DNA of 26,540 nucleotides from an uncultured Oscillospiraceae bacterium (GCA_910584805.1 CAJUCB010000022.1:1-26540), one strand, 5' to 3'; positions 6,934 through 13,394 are shown, counted from the first letter of the stretch. Made by a program: numbers and translations. The notes: a model not told the origin generated them from the letters alone.

Positions 6934-8607
6934 TTAGGTCATGGTGCTGTAAGCCTGCTCCTTGCGCAGCTTGAACTTCTTGGTCTCCTCTTCCAGGAGG
7001 TGGACCTGCTCAAAGAGCTCGGAGCTCACCGCTGCGGACTCCTCACTGCTGGCGGAGTTGGTCTGGACCACGGAGGATATCTGACCGATGCCCTCGGAGA
7101 CCTGGGCCAGGGATTCCGCCTCCTCGTGGATGGCGGCGGCGATGGCGCCGATGGCGCTGTTGGACTCCACCACCAGCTCCAGGGTCCGCTTCAGGGACTG
7201 GGACACCTCGCCCACGATCTTTGTGCCACGCTCTGTGGCCAGGATGGAATTTTCAATGAGGTCCTTGGTTGCCTTGGCGGCCTCGTCAGATTTGGAGGCC
7301 AGGCTGCGCACCTCGTCAGCCACCACAGCGAAGCCCTTTCCGGCGCTGCCCGCCCGGGCAGCCTCCACGGCGGCATTCAGGGCCAGGATGTTGGTCTGGA
7401 AGGCGATGTCCTCAATGGTGGCAATGATCTTGCCGATCTGCTGGGATGCCTCGGAGATATCCGTCATGGCAGAGACCATGTTCTCCATCTGCTTGCTGCT
7501 CAGGTTGACCTGCTCACTGGTGTTCTGGGCATTGCGCTGGGCCCCGCTGGCCAGCTCCACATTCTTTTCAGAGCTCTTGGAGAGGTTATCCACTGTGGCG
7601 TACAGCTCCTGCACAGCGCTGGCCTGCTGGGTCGCCCCCTGGGCCAGGGCATGGGAGCCACTGGAAAGCTGCTCGGCGTTTCCCGCCACCCGGCGCTCGG
7701 CCTGGTAGATGTGCCCCAAGGATTCAGACAGGGCGGAGGTGAAGCGGTTCAAGGATGCCTCAATGGACTGGAAGTCGCCGATGTAGCGAACGCTGGTGCC
7801 CACATCGAAGTTGCCCCGGGAGAGCTCTTCCATCACCCGGTTGATGTCGTCTACATACTCGTGGATACGGCCCATGGATTGCTCCAAGGTCTTGGCCAGC
7901 TGCCCCAGCTCGTTCTTGGATTTGTAGTTGAGGCGCAGGGTCAAGTCGCCCTGCTGGAGGGGCTTGGTGCGCTCGGTGATGCGCAGCAGAGGGCGGATCA
8001 CTGCGCGCATCACATACACCACCAGGCTAATCAGGGAAATCAGGTTCAGGGCCAGGCAGATGCAGGTGAGCACGTGCATGATGTTGATGGTCTTCTGCAT
8101 GGCCTCAGCGGCATCGTTGCTGAGCTGTGTGCCGCACTCCACCACCTGGTCCAGCAAGCCCACCAGGGTGGTCAGGTTCCCCTGGATGGTCTCCTGATAG
8201 TAGGCCTGGGCCTGGGCCGGGTCGGCGGCCAGGAGGGACAGCGCGGTGCTGGCGGATTCATGGAGCTGTCTATGGAGGGGTTCGATTTCAGCCCGGAGCT
8301 GTTCCAGGGTGGTGTTCTCCATACCCAGTTCACTGTAGAGCCATTTGCCTAGGACGCAGCCGGTGTGGTCCATACTGCCAGTGAACTCTGTACCAGCGTA
8401 GAGGGCATTGCTCAGGTTCGCGGCCCATTTATAGTGGGCGGTCTCGGCTGCTTGGGCATGGTCCAACACATTGCGGGCCTGGCCGCTGGCATCTTGGGTA
8501 TCTTGGATCCGGATGATATTCACCGTCGTCACGACGCTGAACAGGAGCACACCGATGATGGCACAGGCAACCCGGATCCCAATGGATCTTTTGATACTGG
8601 TTCCCAT
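6934..8607 (-). CDS. Methyl-accepting chemotaxis protein with a CZB-like extracytoplasmic sensor
   Basis: A 557-aa transmembrane chemoreceptor expected to signal to CheA/CheW. TM1 is at about 11-33 and TM2 at about 178-202, followed by a HAMP region (RPLLRITERTKPLQQGDLTLRL). The long cytoplasmic coiled coil has the conserved tip EDIAFQTNILALNAAVEAAR and DEVRSLASKS. Between the two membrane helices is a helical sensor of about 140 residues. Its H58-Y-K-W, C84-V-L-G-K-W-L-Y, H112 and H116 follow the order and spacing of the chemoreceptor zinc-binding (CZB) domain, which has a 3His/1Cys zinc site. CZB domains are most often cytoplasmic and C-terminal; here the pattern lies outside the membrane. 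AAGGAGGG precedes the ATG by seven bases. The gene is monocistronic with a consensus promoter and a long structured leader. Confidence 0.93.
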   Translation of the reverse strand: MGTSIKRSIGIRVACAIIGVLLFSVVTTVNIIRIQDTQDASGQARNVLDHAQAAETAHYKWAANLSNALYAGTEFTGSMDHTGCVLGKWLYSELGMENTTLEQLRAEIEPLHRQLHESASTALSLLAADPAQAQAYYQETIQGNLTTLVGLLDQVVECGTQLSNDAAEAMQKTINIMHVLTCICLALNLISLISLVVYVMRAVIRPLLRITERTKPLQQGDLTLRLNYKSKNELGQLAKTLEQSMGRIHEYVDDINRVMEELSRGNFDVGTSVRYIGDFQSIEASLNRFTSALSESLGHIYQAERRVAGNAEQLSSGSHALAQGATQQASAVQELYATVDNLSKSSEKNVELASGAQRNAQNTSEQVNLSSKQMENMVSAMTDISEASQQIGKIIATIEDIAFQTNILALNAAVEAARAGSAGKGFAVVADEVRSLASKSDEAAKATKDLIENSILATERGTKIVGEVSQSLKRTLELVVESNSAIGAIAAAIHEEAESLAQVSEGIGQISSVVQTNSASSEESAAVSSELFEQVHLLEEETKKFKLRKEQAYSTMT

Positions 8608-8757
8608 GGGAAACCCTCCTTACGATGAAATATATGTTTGCGGGGAAGGGGGGGACGAAGCGGCGTTACGGCACGCCCCTGGACAGACAAATGACCGCCG
8701 GGGCAGCCCCGAACGGTCAATCAATCCAGGCGGCTTGAAACGGCTCCGTCATCTTGT
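8608..8757 (-). promoter_or_regulatory. Structured 5' leader of the chemoreceptor gene
   Basis: The promoter at 8764-8792 predicts about 150 nt of untranslated leader. It can form TGACCG/CGGTCA (8692-8719) capped by CGGGG/CCCCG, enclosed by TCCAGG and CCTGGA (plus-strand 8725-8730 and 8678-8683), plus a separate GGCGT/ACGCC hairpin. It does not match the c-di-GMP-I consensus seen at 13297. I assign no class. Confidence 0.45.
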
Positions 8758-8763
8758 TTTTTC

Positions 8764-8792
8764 ATTATAGCGGGGGAGCGGCAGCTTGTCAA
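8764..8792 (-). promoter_or_regulatory. Consensus sigma-A promoter of the chemoreceptor
   Basis: On the minus strand a perfect TTGACA, 17 bp, and a perfect TATAAT. Nothing else in the window matches so exactly. It also falls just past the end of the MATE gene, so that gene's transcription must stop or read through here. Confidence 0.88.
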
Positions 8793-8854
8793 GAAAAGAG
8801 TTTTGGAAGATGGGCGCAGGCCGAACCAGCCCCCGCCCAGTGTTCCAAAGGGTG

Positions 8855-10237
8855 TTATGCCGCCTCCCCGCTTGCCATCACCGCGTCGGCGCTGCGCAGG
8901 GCTTTTTTCAGATAGACGGCGCTCATCACCAGTGCCACCACCTCCGAGATGGGGAAGGCAAGCCACACCAGGGTCAGGTTCCCCGTCTGGGACAGCAGCC
9001 AGGCCACGGGGAGCAGCACCACCAGCTGGCGGCACACGGAGACCACCAGGCTGTGCATGGGGTTTCCGATGGCCTGGCACACGGCGGCGGCGGGGATGTT
9101 GTGCCCCGCCATGATAAAGGACAGGCCGATGAGCCGCAGGGCAGGGATCCCGATGGACAACATCTCCGGGGAGGCCTCAAAGAGCTGCAGGAGCTGGCCG
9201 GGGAACACCTCGAACACCAGGGTCCCCACAGCCATGATGGACATGGCCGTGGCCACGGAGAGTTTTACGGTCTTATGGACCCGCTCCGGCTTCTTTGCCC
9301 CATAATTATAGGCTATGATGGGCACCATGCCATTGTTCAAGCCGAACACAGGCATGAAGATGAAGCTTTGGAGCTTGAAATAGGCCCCGAACACCGCGGC
9401 AGCGGTGGTGGTGAAGGCCACCAGGATGCCGTTGACGGCAAAGACCATCACGGAACCGATGCACTGCATGACGATGGAGGGGAAGCCGATGTGGAAGATG
9501 CCCCGCACCGTGGGGCCGTGCCAACGGATCTGGCGCAGGCGCACGTGGATCTCCGGGTTATATTTCAGGTTCAGCGCCAGGCCCACCAGGGCGGCGCAGC
9601 ACTGGCCCACCACGGTGGCCACCGCCGCCCCCATGACCTCTAGCCGGGGCAGGCCGAAGAGGCCGAAGATGAGGATGGGGTCCAGAATGATGTTGATGAT
9701 GGCCCCCACCAGCTGCATGGCCATGGAGAGCTTGGTGCGCCCGGTGGATTGCAGCAGGCGTTCAAAGGTGATCTGGCAGAACAGGCCCAGGGAGGCCCCC
9801 AGGCACACCATGCCGTACATTGCGCCGTAATCCACAATCTCTGCTACGTCGGTCTGAAGCTGGAAGAACAGCCGGGAGCCGGGGATGCCGATGGCGGCGA
9901 AGAGCACAAAGGAGCAAAGGGCTAGGAAGAGGCCCACGTTGCCGGTGCGGTCCGCCTCCTCCTGTTCCCTAGCCCCCAGGGCCCGGGAGAGCAGGGCGTT
10001 CATGCCCACGGAGGTGCCCACCCCCACGGCAATCATCAGGTTTTGCAGGGGGAAGGCCAGGGACACAGCGGTGAGGGCGTTTTCGCTGAGCCGGGAGACG
10101 AAGATGCTGTCCACAATATTGTAAAGGGCCTGGACCAGCATGGAGATCATAATGGGGACGGCCATGTTGGCCAGGAGCTTGCCTTCGGAGAGAACGCCCA
10201 TCTTGTTCTCCCCGGGCTTCAGGGGTGTGTTGGGCAT
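8855..10237 (-). CDS. MATE family multidrug/metabolite efflux transporter
   Basis: A 460-aa polytopic membrane protein of the MATE family (NorM/DinF-like), which exports organic cations, drugs or metabolites using Na+ or H+ gradients. Typical features are the N-terminal MAVPIMISMLVQALYNIVDSIFVSRLSENALTAVSLAFP region and, in the second half, the repeat-related GFPSIVMQCIGSVMVFAVN and LNNGMVPIIAYNYGAKKPERV. About twelve hydrophobic helices can be counted. I use the ATG at 10237: the longer in-frame TTG at 10321 is the -35 element of the gene's own promoter. It is monocistronic. The substrate cannot be predicted. Confidence 0.93.
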   Translation of the reverse strand: MPNTPLKPGENKMGVLSEGKLLANMAVPIMISMLVQALYNIVDSIFVSRLSENALTAVSLAFPLQNLMIAVGVGTSVGMNALLSRALGAREQEEADRTGNVGLFLALCSFVLFAAIGIPGSRLFFQLQTDVAEIVDYGAMYGMVCLGASLGLFCQITFERLLQSTGRTKLSMAMQLVGAIINIILDPILIFGLFGLPRLEVMGAAVATVVGQCCAALVGLALNLKYNPEIHVRLRQIRWHGPTVRGIFHIGFPSIVMQCIGSVMVFAVNGILVAFTTTAAAVFGAYFKLQSFIFMPVFGLNNGMVPIIAYNYGAKKPERVHKTVKLSVATAMSIMAVGTLVFEVFPGQLLQLFEASPEMLSIGIPALRLIGLSFIMAGHNIPAAAVCQAIGNPMHSLVVSVCRQLVVLLPVAWLLSQTGNLTLVWLAFPISEVVALVMSAVYLKKALRSADAVMASGEAA

Positions 10238-10292
10238 AGGGGGGGAGCCTTCCTTTCTTTTGTTTTTTATGGTGTCGAAATGTTGAATTTTT

Positions 10293-10321
10293 AGTATATT
10301 CTGGACGTTGGGAAAAGTCAA
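10293..10321 (-). promoter_or_regulatory. Promoter of the MATE transporter
   Basis: On the minus strand TTGACT, 17 bp, TATACT, followed by a 55-nt leader with AAGGAAGG before the ATG at 10237. This fixes the start of the gene. Confidence 0.8.
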
Positions 10322-10337
10322 GAGGGATTTTGGGCAA

Positions 10338-10367
10338 AGAAAAAAACCGCCTGAGAATCAGACGGTT
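10338..10367 (-). terminator. Terminator of rpsT
   Basis: On the minus strand AACCGTCTGA, loop TTC, TCAGGCGGTT (one T-G pair) followed by seven T residues. It begins 13 bp after the rpsT stop. Confidence 0.92.
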
Positions 10368-10379
10368 CTTGTCCTTTGC

Positions 10380-10646
10380 TCACTGGGGCAGCTTGTTGAG
10401 CCGCAGGGTGAGCTTGCTCTTGCGGTTGGCCGCAGTGTTCTTGTGCATCAACCCACGGGCAGCAGCCTGATCCACAGCCTTGACGGCCTCCAAGTATCTC
10501 TGATCGGCCTCGACGCGGTTGCCTTCACTGACGGCGGCGTCAAAGTACTTCAGCTTGGTCTTGAGAGCGGACTTTGCGGCTTTGTTGCGCGCAGCCTTTG
10601 CCTGATTGACCAGAACACGCTTCTTTGCAGACTTGATATTCGGCAA
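10380..10646 (-). CDS. rpsT: 30S ribosomal protein S20
   Basis: Small-subunit protein S20, which binds 16S rRNA early in assembly. The 88-aa product (PNIKSAKKRVLVNQAKAARN at the N-terminus, then GLMHKNTAANRKSKLTLRLNKL at the end) is the normal family length and highly basic. There is no ATG. The start is the TTG at 10646, six bases after GGAGGAGGTG, and translation from it gives the canonical M-P-N-I-K start. The open frame continues upstream into the promoter and leader, but that part is not coding. A rare initiation codon is a known means of keeping S20 under translational control in other bacteria. Its strong promoter is at 10703-10731. It is divergent from gpr; in Bacillus subtilis the two are also neighbours. 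Confidence 0.96.
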   Translation of the reverse strand: MPNIKSAKKRVLVNQAKAARNKAAKSALKTKLKYFDAAVSEGNRVEADQRYLEAVKAVDQAAARGLMHKNTAANRKSKLTLRLNKLPQ

Positions 10647-10702
10647 ACCAAACACCTCCTCCGATACCTTAAAATAAAATATAAAGTCCTGTGCGAGAAT
10701 GT

Positions 10703-10731
10703 ATTTTAACACAGACTTCCTTGAAATGCAA
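10703..10731 (-). promoter_or_regulatory. Promoter of rpsT
   Basis: On the minus strand TTGCAT, 17 bp, TAAAAT, about 57 bp upstream of the TTG start. Confidence 0.78.
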
Positions 10732-10863
10732 GCGTTTTTCGGGAAAAAACAAAACTTTTGCATACTTCCCCTTCCTCCGGCAAAGGCTAGTAGCAGCAAA
10801 TGAAACGCCTACCAGATATAGGGGCTCTACCTTATATATAATGGAGGCGGTGGGAGGGAAGGC

Positions 10864-11763
10864 ATGAATTTTGACCGAAAGATCGACCTGGCCTTGGAGG
10901 CCAGGGAACTGGCCCAGGGGGGCGGGGCGGCCCGTCTGCCCGGGGTGCGGGCGGAGGAGGACACGCTGTTTGGCCTGCCCCTGACCCAGGTGGAAATCCT
11001 GGACCAGCAGGGGGCCCAGGCCCTGGGGCGGCCGGTGGGGCGCTATCTCACCTTGGACCTGCCCCAGCTGCCCCGGCAGCGAGAGGAGGTCCTGGGGGCG
11101 GCCCGGGCGGTGGCGGCCATGTTGGAGCGGCTGCCCAGCCTGCCCAAAACGGGGCCGGTGCTGGTGGCGGGATTGGGAAACCGCCGGGTGACCCCGGACG
11201 CCATCGGTCCCAAGGCCACCGACGCCCTGCTGGTGACCCGACACCTGGTCCGCTCCCTCCCGGCACAGTTTTCCGCCCTGCGTCCGGTGTCGGCCCTGGC
11301 GGCAGGGGTCACGGGCACCACGGGGATGGAGAGCGGGGAGTTGATCCACGCGGTGGTGGAGCAGTTGGAGCCCTGCTGCCTCATCGCCGTGGACGCCCTG
11401 GCCGCCCGGCGGCAGGAGCGGGTGTGCCGGACGGTACAGGTGTCGGACACCGGCATTGTCCCCGGCTCCGGGGTGGGCAACGCCCGGATGGCCCTGGACG
11501 AGGACAGCTTGGGGATTCCGGTGATTGCCGTGGGCATCCCCACGGTGGTGGACGCCGCCACCCTCTGCCTGGACCTGTTGGAGGAGGCGGGGGAACGGGA
11601 CTTCGACCCGGGCATCCTCCGCCAGGAGGGGGCGGAGTGGTTCGTCACCCCCCGGAACGTGGACAGCGAGGTGGATATCCTGGCCCGTATGCTGGGGCTG
11701 GGGATCAGCACCGCGCTGCATGAGGCGTTGTCGGTGGAGGAAGTGGAGGCGTGGACGTCGTGA
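10864..11763 (+). CDS. gpr: GPR endopeptidase (spore germination protease)
   Basis: Protease that degrades small acid-soluble spore proteins when a spore germinates; it is made in the forespore as a zymogen. The 299-aa product has the family landmarks: RKIDLALEA near the N-terminus, LPGV, RPVGRYLTLDLP, GNRRVTPDAIGP (D112) and LIAVDALAAR (D177). Those two aspartates match the proposed catalytic pair. SVGNAR-like GSGVGNARMALDEDSLGIPVIAVGIPTVVDA follows. It is shorter than the Bacillus enzymes, mainly at the C-terminus. GGGAGG lies before the ATG. A TATAAT-like box at 10837-10842 has no good -35, and I could not identify a convincing sigma-G site. Its presence implies a spore former. Confidence 0.95.
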   Translation: MNFDRKIDLALEARELAQGGGAARLPGVRAEEDTLFGLPLTQVEILDQQGAQALGRPVGRYLTLDLPQLPRQREEVLGAARAVAAMLERLPSLPKTGPVLVAGLGNRRVTPDAIGPKATDALLVTRHLVRSLPAQFSALRPVSALAAGVTGTTGMESGELIHAVVEQLEPCCLIAVDALAARRQERVCRTVQVSDTGIVPGSGVGNARMALDEDSLGIPVIAVGIPTVVDAATLCLDLLEEAGERDFDPGILRQEGAEWFVTPRNVDSEVDILARMLGLGISTALHEALSVEEVEAWTS

Positions 11764-11782
11764 GGGCGAGGAGGGGCCTGGC

Positions 11783-12250
11783 TTGACGGAAAGCACAGCA
11801 AATGGTACACTACAAGACAAGAATCGACCAAAAAATGGGGCCGTTGCTGTGCATTACATTGGAACATTAAATCGGGAGCTCTATCGCTGCGTAACCCAGG
11901 ACATCACCACCGATGAAGTTATTATTACCGATGAGCGGATACAACATATTAAGGAACGCCACCCAGGGGACTATGAGCGATACTTTGGCTACTTGAAAGA
12001 AATCGTGGAAGACCCAGATTATATCCTGGCGGCAAACAAGGCAAGGTCTGCGTTGCTGCTGAAAACCTTTGCGGATAACGGGAAAAATTATAAAGTAATC
12101 CTGAGGATAAAACATCTGTTGATACAGAAGGATACAAAAACTCCATCATCTCCTTTCAAAAAGTGGATGACAGAAGGTATCGCCGATATACAAGGTCAGA
12201 AAAAGTGCTTTACAAGCGTGAATGATCGTATTATAATAAACATAGAATAA
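11783..12250 (+). CDS. PBECR-type nuclease-fold protein with a C-terminal frameshift
   Basis: The product resembles the PBECR domains (phage-Barnase-EndoU-ColicinE5/D-RelE-like), often found at the C-terminus of phage minor head proteins: YIGTLNRELYRCVTQDITTD, EVIITDERIQHIKERHPGDY, LKEIVEDPDYILAANKAR. This would be a candidate RNase or DNase domain, here alone. AGGAGGGG lies six bases before the TTG at 11783; a GTG at 11849 is an alternative. After LRIK (12112) the frame gives an unfamiliar tail ending at 12250. Reading one base back restores a typical ending (TSVDTEGYKNSIISFQKV, then EKVLYKRE) with a stop at 12223-12225. One A is therefore missing from the run at 12109-12112, by mutation or assembly error. 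TTGACG-17-TACACT also overlaps the start (11783-11811). It lies 19 bp after gpr. Its AT-richer composition suggests transfer. Confidence 0.72.
   Translation: MTESTANGTLQDKNRPKNGAVAVHYIGTLNRELYRCVTQDITTDEVIITDERIQHIKERHPGDYERYFGYLKEIVEDPDYILAANKARSALLLKTFADNGKNYKVILRIKHLLIQKDTKTPSSPFKKWMTEGIADIQGQKKCFTSVNDRIIINIE
12209..12237 (+). promoter_or_regulatory. Promoter of the structured RNA at 12244
   Basis: TTTACA, 17 bp, TATAAT. It overlaps the end of the PBECR reading frame and points into a region without any credible ORF. Predicted transcription start is about 12244. Confidence 0.72.
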
Positions 12251-12496
12251 AGGCGGTTATTTGAGGTGGAAAATTTCGTGGCCGTCCACACGCCGCTGGC
12301 TTGACAGGAGCAATCCGAGAGATGCAGGAGAATGCCACGCCTGCCAAATAACCAACTTTTTGTGAGAGATACTTGACGGACTGTCTTGTCCCGCACCAGG
12401 AAATGCGGGAAGCGGCACAGCCACCAAGTATCTCTCTGTTTTTCATCGCACACAGACCATAGGCAAAAGCACCGCGCGGCTGCGCGGTGCTTTTTT
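12244..12496 (+). ncRNA. Candidate structured non-coding RNA, about 250 nt, class unknown
   Basis: The interval is bounded by a good promoter (12209-12237) and a strong terminator (12468-12496) and has no convincing ORF with a ribosome binding site. Domain 1 (12255-12353) is closed by a perfect 9-bp stem, GGTTATTTG with CAAATAACC, and holds GTGG-CCGT-CCAC and GGA-GCAA-TCC hairpins. Domain 2 (12364-12436) is closed by a perfect 12-bp stem, GAGAGATACTTG with CAAGTATCTCTC, and holds CCCGCA/TGCGGG. Each domain ends three or four bases before, or directly at, a TTTTT run. The domains share TTGA near the 5' arm and CCAA at the 3' arm. The pattern does not fit SRP RNA, 6S, tmRNA or RNase P as I know them. 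It may be independent or a long leader of the AP2 gene. Confidence 0.6.
12468..12496 (+). terminator. Terminator of the structured RNA
   Basis: AGCACCGCGC, loop GGCT, GCGCGGTGCT followed by TTTTT. It separates the RNA from the AP2-gene promoter downstream. Confidence 0.9.
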
Positions 12497-12519
12497 CATG
12501 AACAAATGTCGGAAAAATG

Positions 12520-12545
12520 TTATCGAAACGTATACTTTTTGATAG
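12520..12545. promoter_or_regulatory. Left palindromic operator-like site
   Basis: A 26-bp site whose inner 24 bp form a near-palindrome: TATCGAAA, then CGTATACT, then TTTTGATA. The sixteen bases GTATACTTTTTGATAG reappear exactly, inverted, at 12657-12672. It lies upstream of the promoter at 12612-12640. It could bind a dimeric repressor or be one end of a small inverted-repeat element. Confidence 0.6.
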
Positions 12546-12562
12546 AATATTCCGTTTTTCGG

Positions 12563-12588
12563 GATAAAACCTTCTGGCTGGTTTTATC
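12563..12588. repeat. Small hairpin between the two operator-like sites
   Basis: GATAAAACC (12563-12571) and GGTTTTATC (12580-12588) are perfect 9-bp arms around an eight-base loop. No T run follows directly. The function is unknown. Confidence 0.45.
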
Positions 12589-12611
12589 TGTGAAAAAAGA
12601 CCAAAAAGGCC

Positions 12612-12640
12612 TTGAAATGGGATGACTTTCATGATACAAT
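12612..12640 (+). promoter_or_regulatory. Promoter of the AP2-domain gene
   Basis: TTGAAA, 17 bp, TACAAT, with TGA before the -10 (extended). Predicted start is about 12647, so the right palindrome at 12657-12682 falls just downstream of the transcription start, where a bound protein would block elongation. Confidence 0.72.
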
Positions 12641-12656
12641 GCCCACGAATAAACAA

Positions 12657-12682
12657 CTATCAAAAAGTATACATTTTGATAA
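12657..12682. promoter_or_regulatory. Right palindromic operator-like site
   Basis: Inverted copy of the site at 12520-12545, with two differences over 26 bp. Its own inner 24 bp are nearly symmetric: TATCAAAA, AGTATACA, TTTTGATA. It sits ten bases past the predicted transcription start of the AP2 gene. Confidence 0.62.
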
Positions 12683-12717
12683 ATCCAGGTAATTTTGCAG
12701 CAGGCAGGTGACACAAA

Positions 12718-13194
12718 ATGTCAGGGCATTCCCGGAAAAAATTGGAGCTGACAGGCCAGCGTTACGGCCACCTTACCGTCCTGGCCCCGGCGGAAAATAT
12801 TGGCACACGCACCGCCTGGCTGTGCCGCTGCGACTGCGGAAAGGAAACCGTCATCCGCACCAACCGCCTGCGCAGCGGCCACACCACCAGCTGCGGCTGC
12901 CAGGGCTCCGGCGCGGGCCTCACCGCCCTGACTTACGTGGACGGCACCTGCGTGGAGATGCTCCGGGCCAAAACGGTGCGGAAAAACAACACCAGCGGCG
13001 TGCCCGGCGTGGACTGGTGGGCTGCCAAGCAGCGTTGGCGGGCGTCCATCTGCTTCAAGGGCAAGCGGTACTATCTGGGCAGCTATGCCCGCTTCGAGGA
13101 TGCTGTCCAGGCCCGCAAGCGCGGGGAGGAACGCTTCCACGATGAATTTCTCCGTGAATTTGCCCAGACCTCCCCAGGGGCAGGCCCAGGCTGA
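12718..13194 (+). CDS. AP2 domain-containing DNA-binding protein
   Basis: A 158-aa protein with two recognisable parts. Residues 8-62 form a cysteine-containing module (LTGQRYGHLTVL, then WLCRCDCG with C36/C38/C40, then SGHTTSCGC with C59/C61) that probably binds zinc. Residues 90-138 form an AP2-like DNA-binding domain (NNTSGVPGVDWWAAKQRWRA, then GKRYYLGSYARFEDAVQARKRGE). This pairing is known from bacterial and phage proteins, many linked to mobile elements or homing endonucleases; no nuclease domain is seen here. AGGTGA lies seven bases before the ATG. The promoter is flanked by two large palindromes, so it is probably tightly controlled, perhaps by itself. It is much more GC-rich than the DNA just upstream. 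Confidence 0.85.
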   Translation: MSGHSRKKLELTGQRYGHLTVLAPAENIGTRTAWLCRCDCGKETVIRTNRLRSGHTTSCGCQGSGAGLTALTYVDGTCVEMLRAKTVRKNNTSGVPGVDWWAAKQRWRASICFKGKRYYLGSYARFEDAVQARKRGEERFHDEFLREFAQTSPGAGPG

Positions 13195-13202
13195 TTCAAA
13201 TA

Positions 13203-13208
13203 TATAAT
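13203..13208 (+). promoter_or_regulatory. Possible -10 box for the riboswitch-adhesin transcript
   Basis: TATAAT in an AT-rich patch just after the AP2 stop codon, about 90 bp before the first riboswitch. No -35 is recognisable at the right distance, so this is a weak call. Confidence 0.3.
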
Positions 13209-13258
13209 ATAAGGAAGGGAGGGAGCATGATGAACTGTGCGGACCCGCCCTGGGGGCA

Positions 13259-13290
13259 CCCCGCCGCGCGAAGCGCCGAGGGCGGCGGGG
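13259..13290. repeat. GC-rich hairpin ahead of the riboswitches
   Basis: CCCCGCCG (13259-13266) pairs with CGGCGGGG (13283-13290). The 3' half shares the GCCGAGGGCGGCGG core with the palindrome at 94-115, which suggests a dispersed REP-like element. Confidence 0.5.
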
Positions 13291-13296
13291 AGACGG

Positions 13297-13394
13297 TACA
13301 ACGGCGCAGGGCAAACCATTGGAAACGATGGGACGCAAAACCAGAGGCTGAGACGCCGGGGATACCCCCCGACGCGTGATGCTCGTTCGGTTGC
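13297..13394 (+). promoter_or_regulatory. c-di-GMP-I (GEMM) riboswitch aptamer, first of two
   Basis: The family's core is plain: GCGCAGGGCAAACC (13304-13317), a CCATTG-GAAA-CGATGG stem-loop with the GNRA tetraloop, then GGGACGCAAAACC and AGAGGCTGAGA. A GGGG/CCCC hairpin and a 3' strand ending in GGTTGC, able to pair with CAAC at about 13299, follow. The GGG before CAAACC keeps the G that contacts the ligand in characterised c-di-GMP aptamers, so c-di-GMP rather than cGAMP is expected. The boundaries are approximate. Confidence 0.85.

Noticed and set aside
6928..8352. A 474-codon open frame on the plus strand
   Set aside because: It is antisense to the chemoreceptor, with Gly/His/Leu-rich shadow composition and no ribosome binding site.
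8608..8757. c-di-GMP riboswitch in the chemoreceptor leader
   Set aside because: Such switches often precede chemoreceptor genes, so I looked, but there is no CAAACC...GAAA...GGGACGCAAA core.
10238..10321. N-terminal extension of the MATE transporter from TTG 10321
   Set aside because: The TTG is part of a TTGACT-17-TATACT promoter, and a ribosome binding site precedes the ATG at 10237.
10669..11820. A 383-codon minus-strand frame across gpr and the rpsT promoter
   Set aside because: It is antisense to an unmistakable gpr and is low-complexity Pro/Gly/Gln/Arg.
12244..12496. SRP RNA, 6S RNA, RNase P or tmRNA
   Set aside because: The SRP domain IV GGAAG/AGCA loop, tRNA-like ends, RNase P core and 6S single long bulged hairpin are all absent.
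12386..12625. A 79-codon plus-strand ORF across the structured RNA and its terminator
   Set aside because: It has no ribosome binding site, crosses a strong terminator and has no protein-like pattern.
12520..12682. Insertion sequence or attachment site
   Set aside because: There is no transposase or integrase gene nearby and no target-site duplication visible. Paired operators explain the position around the promoter better, though a MITE is not excluded.
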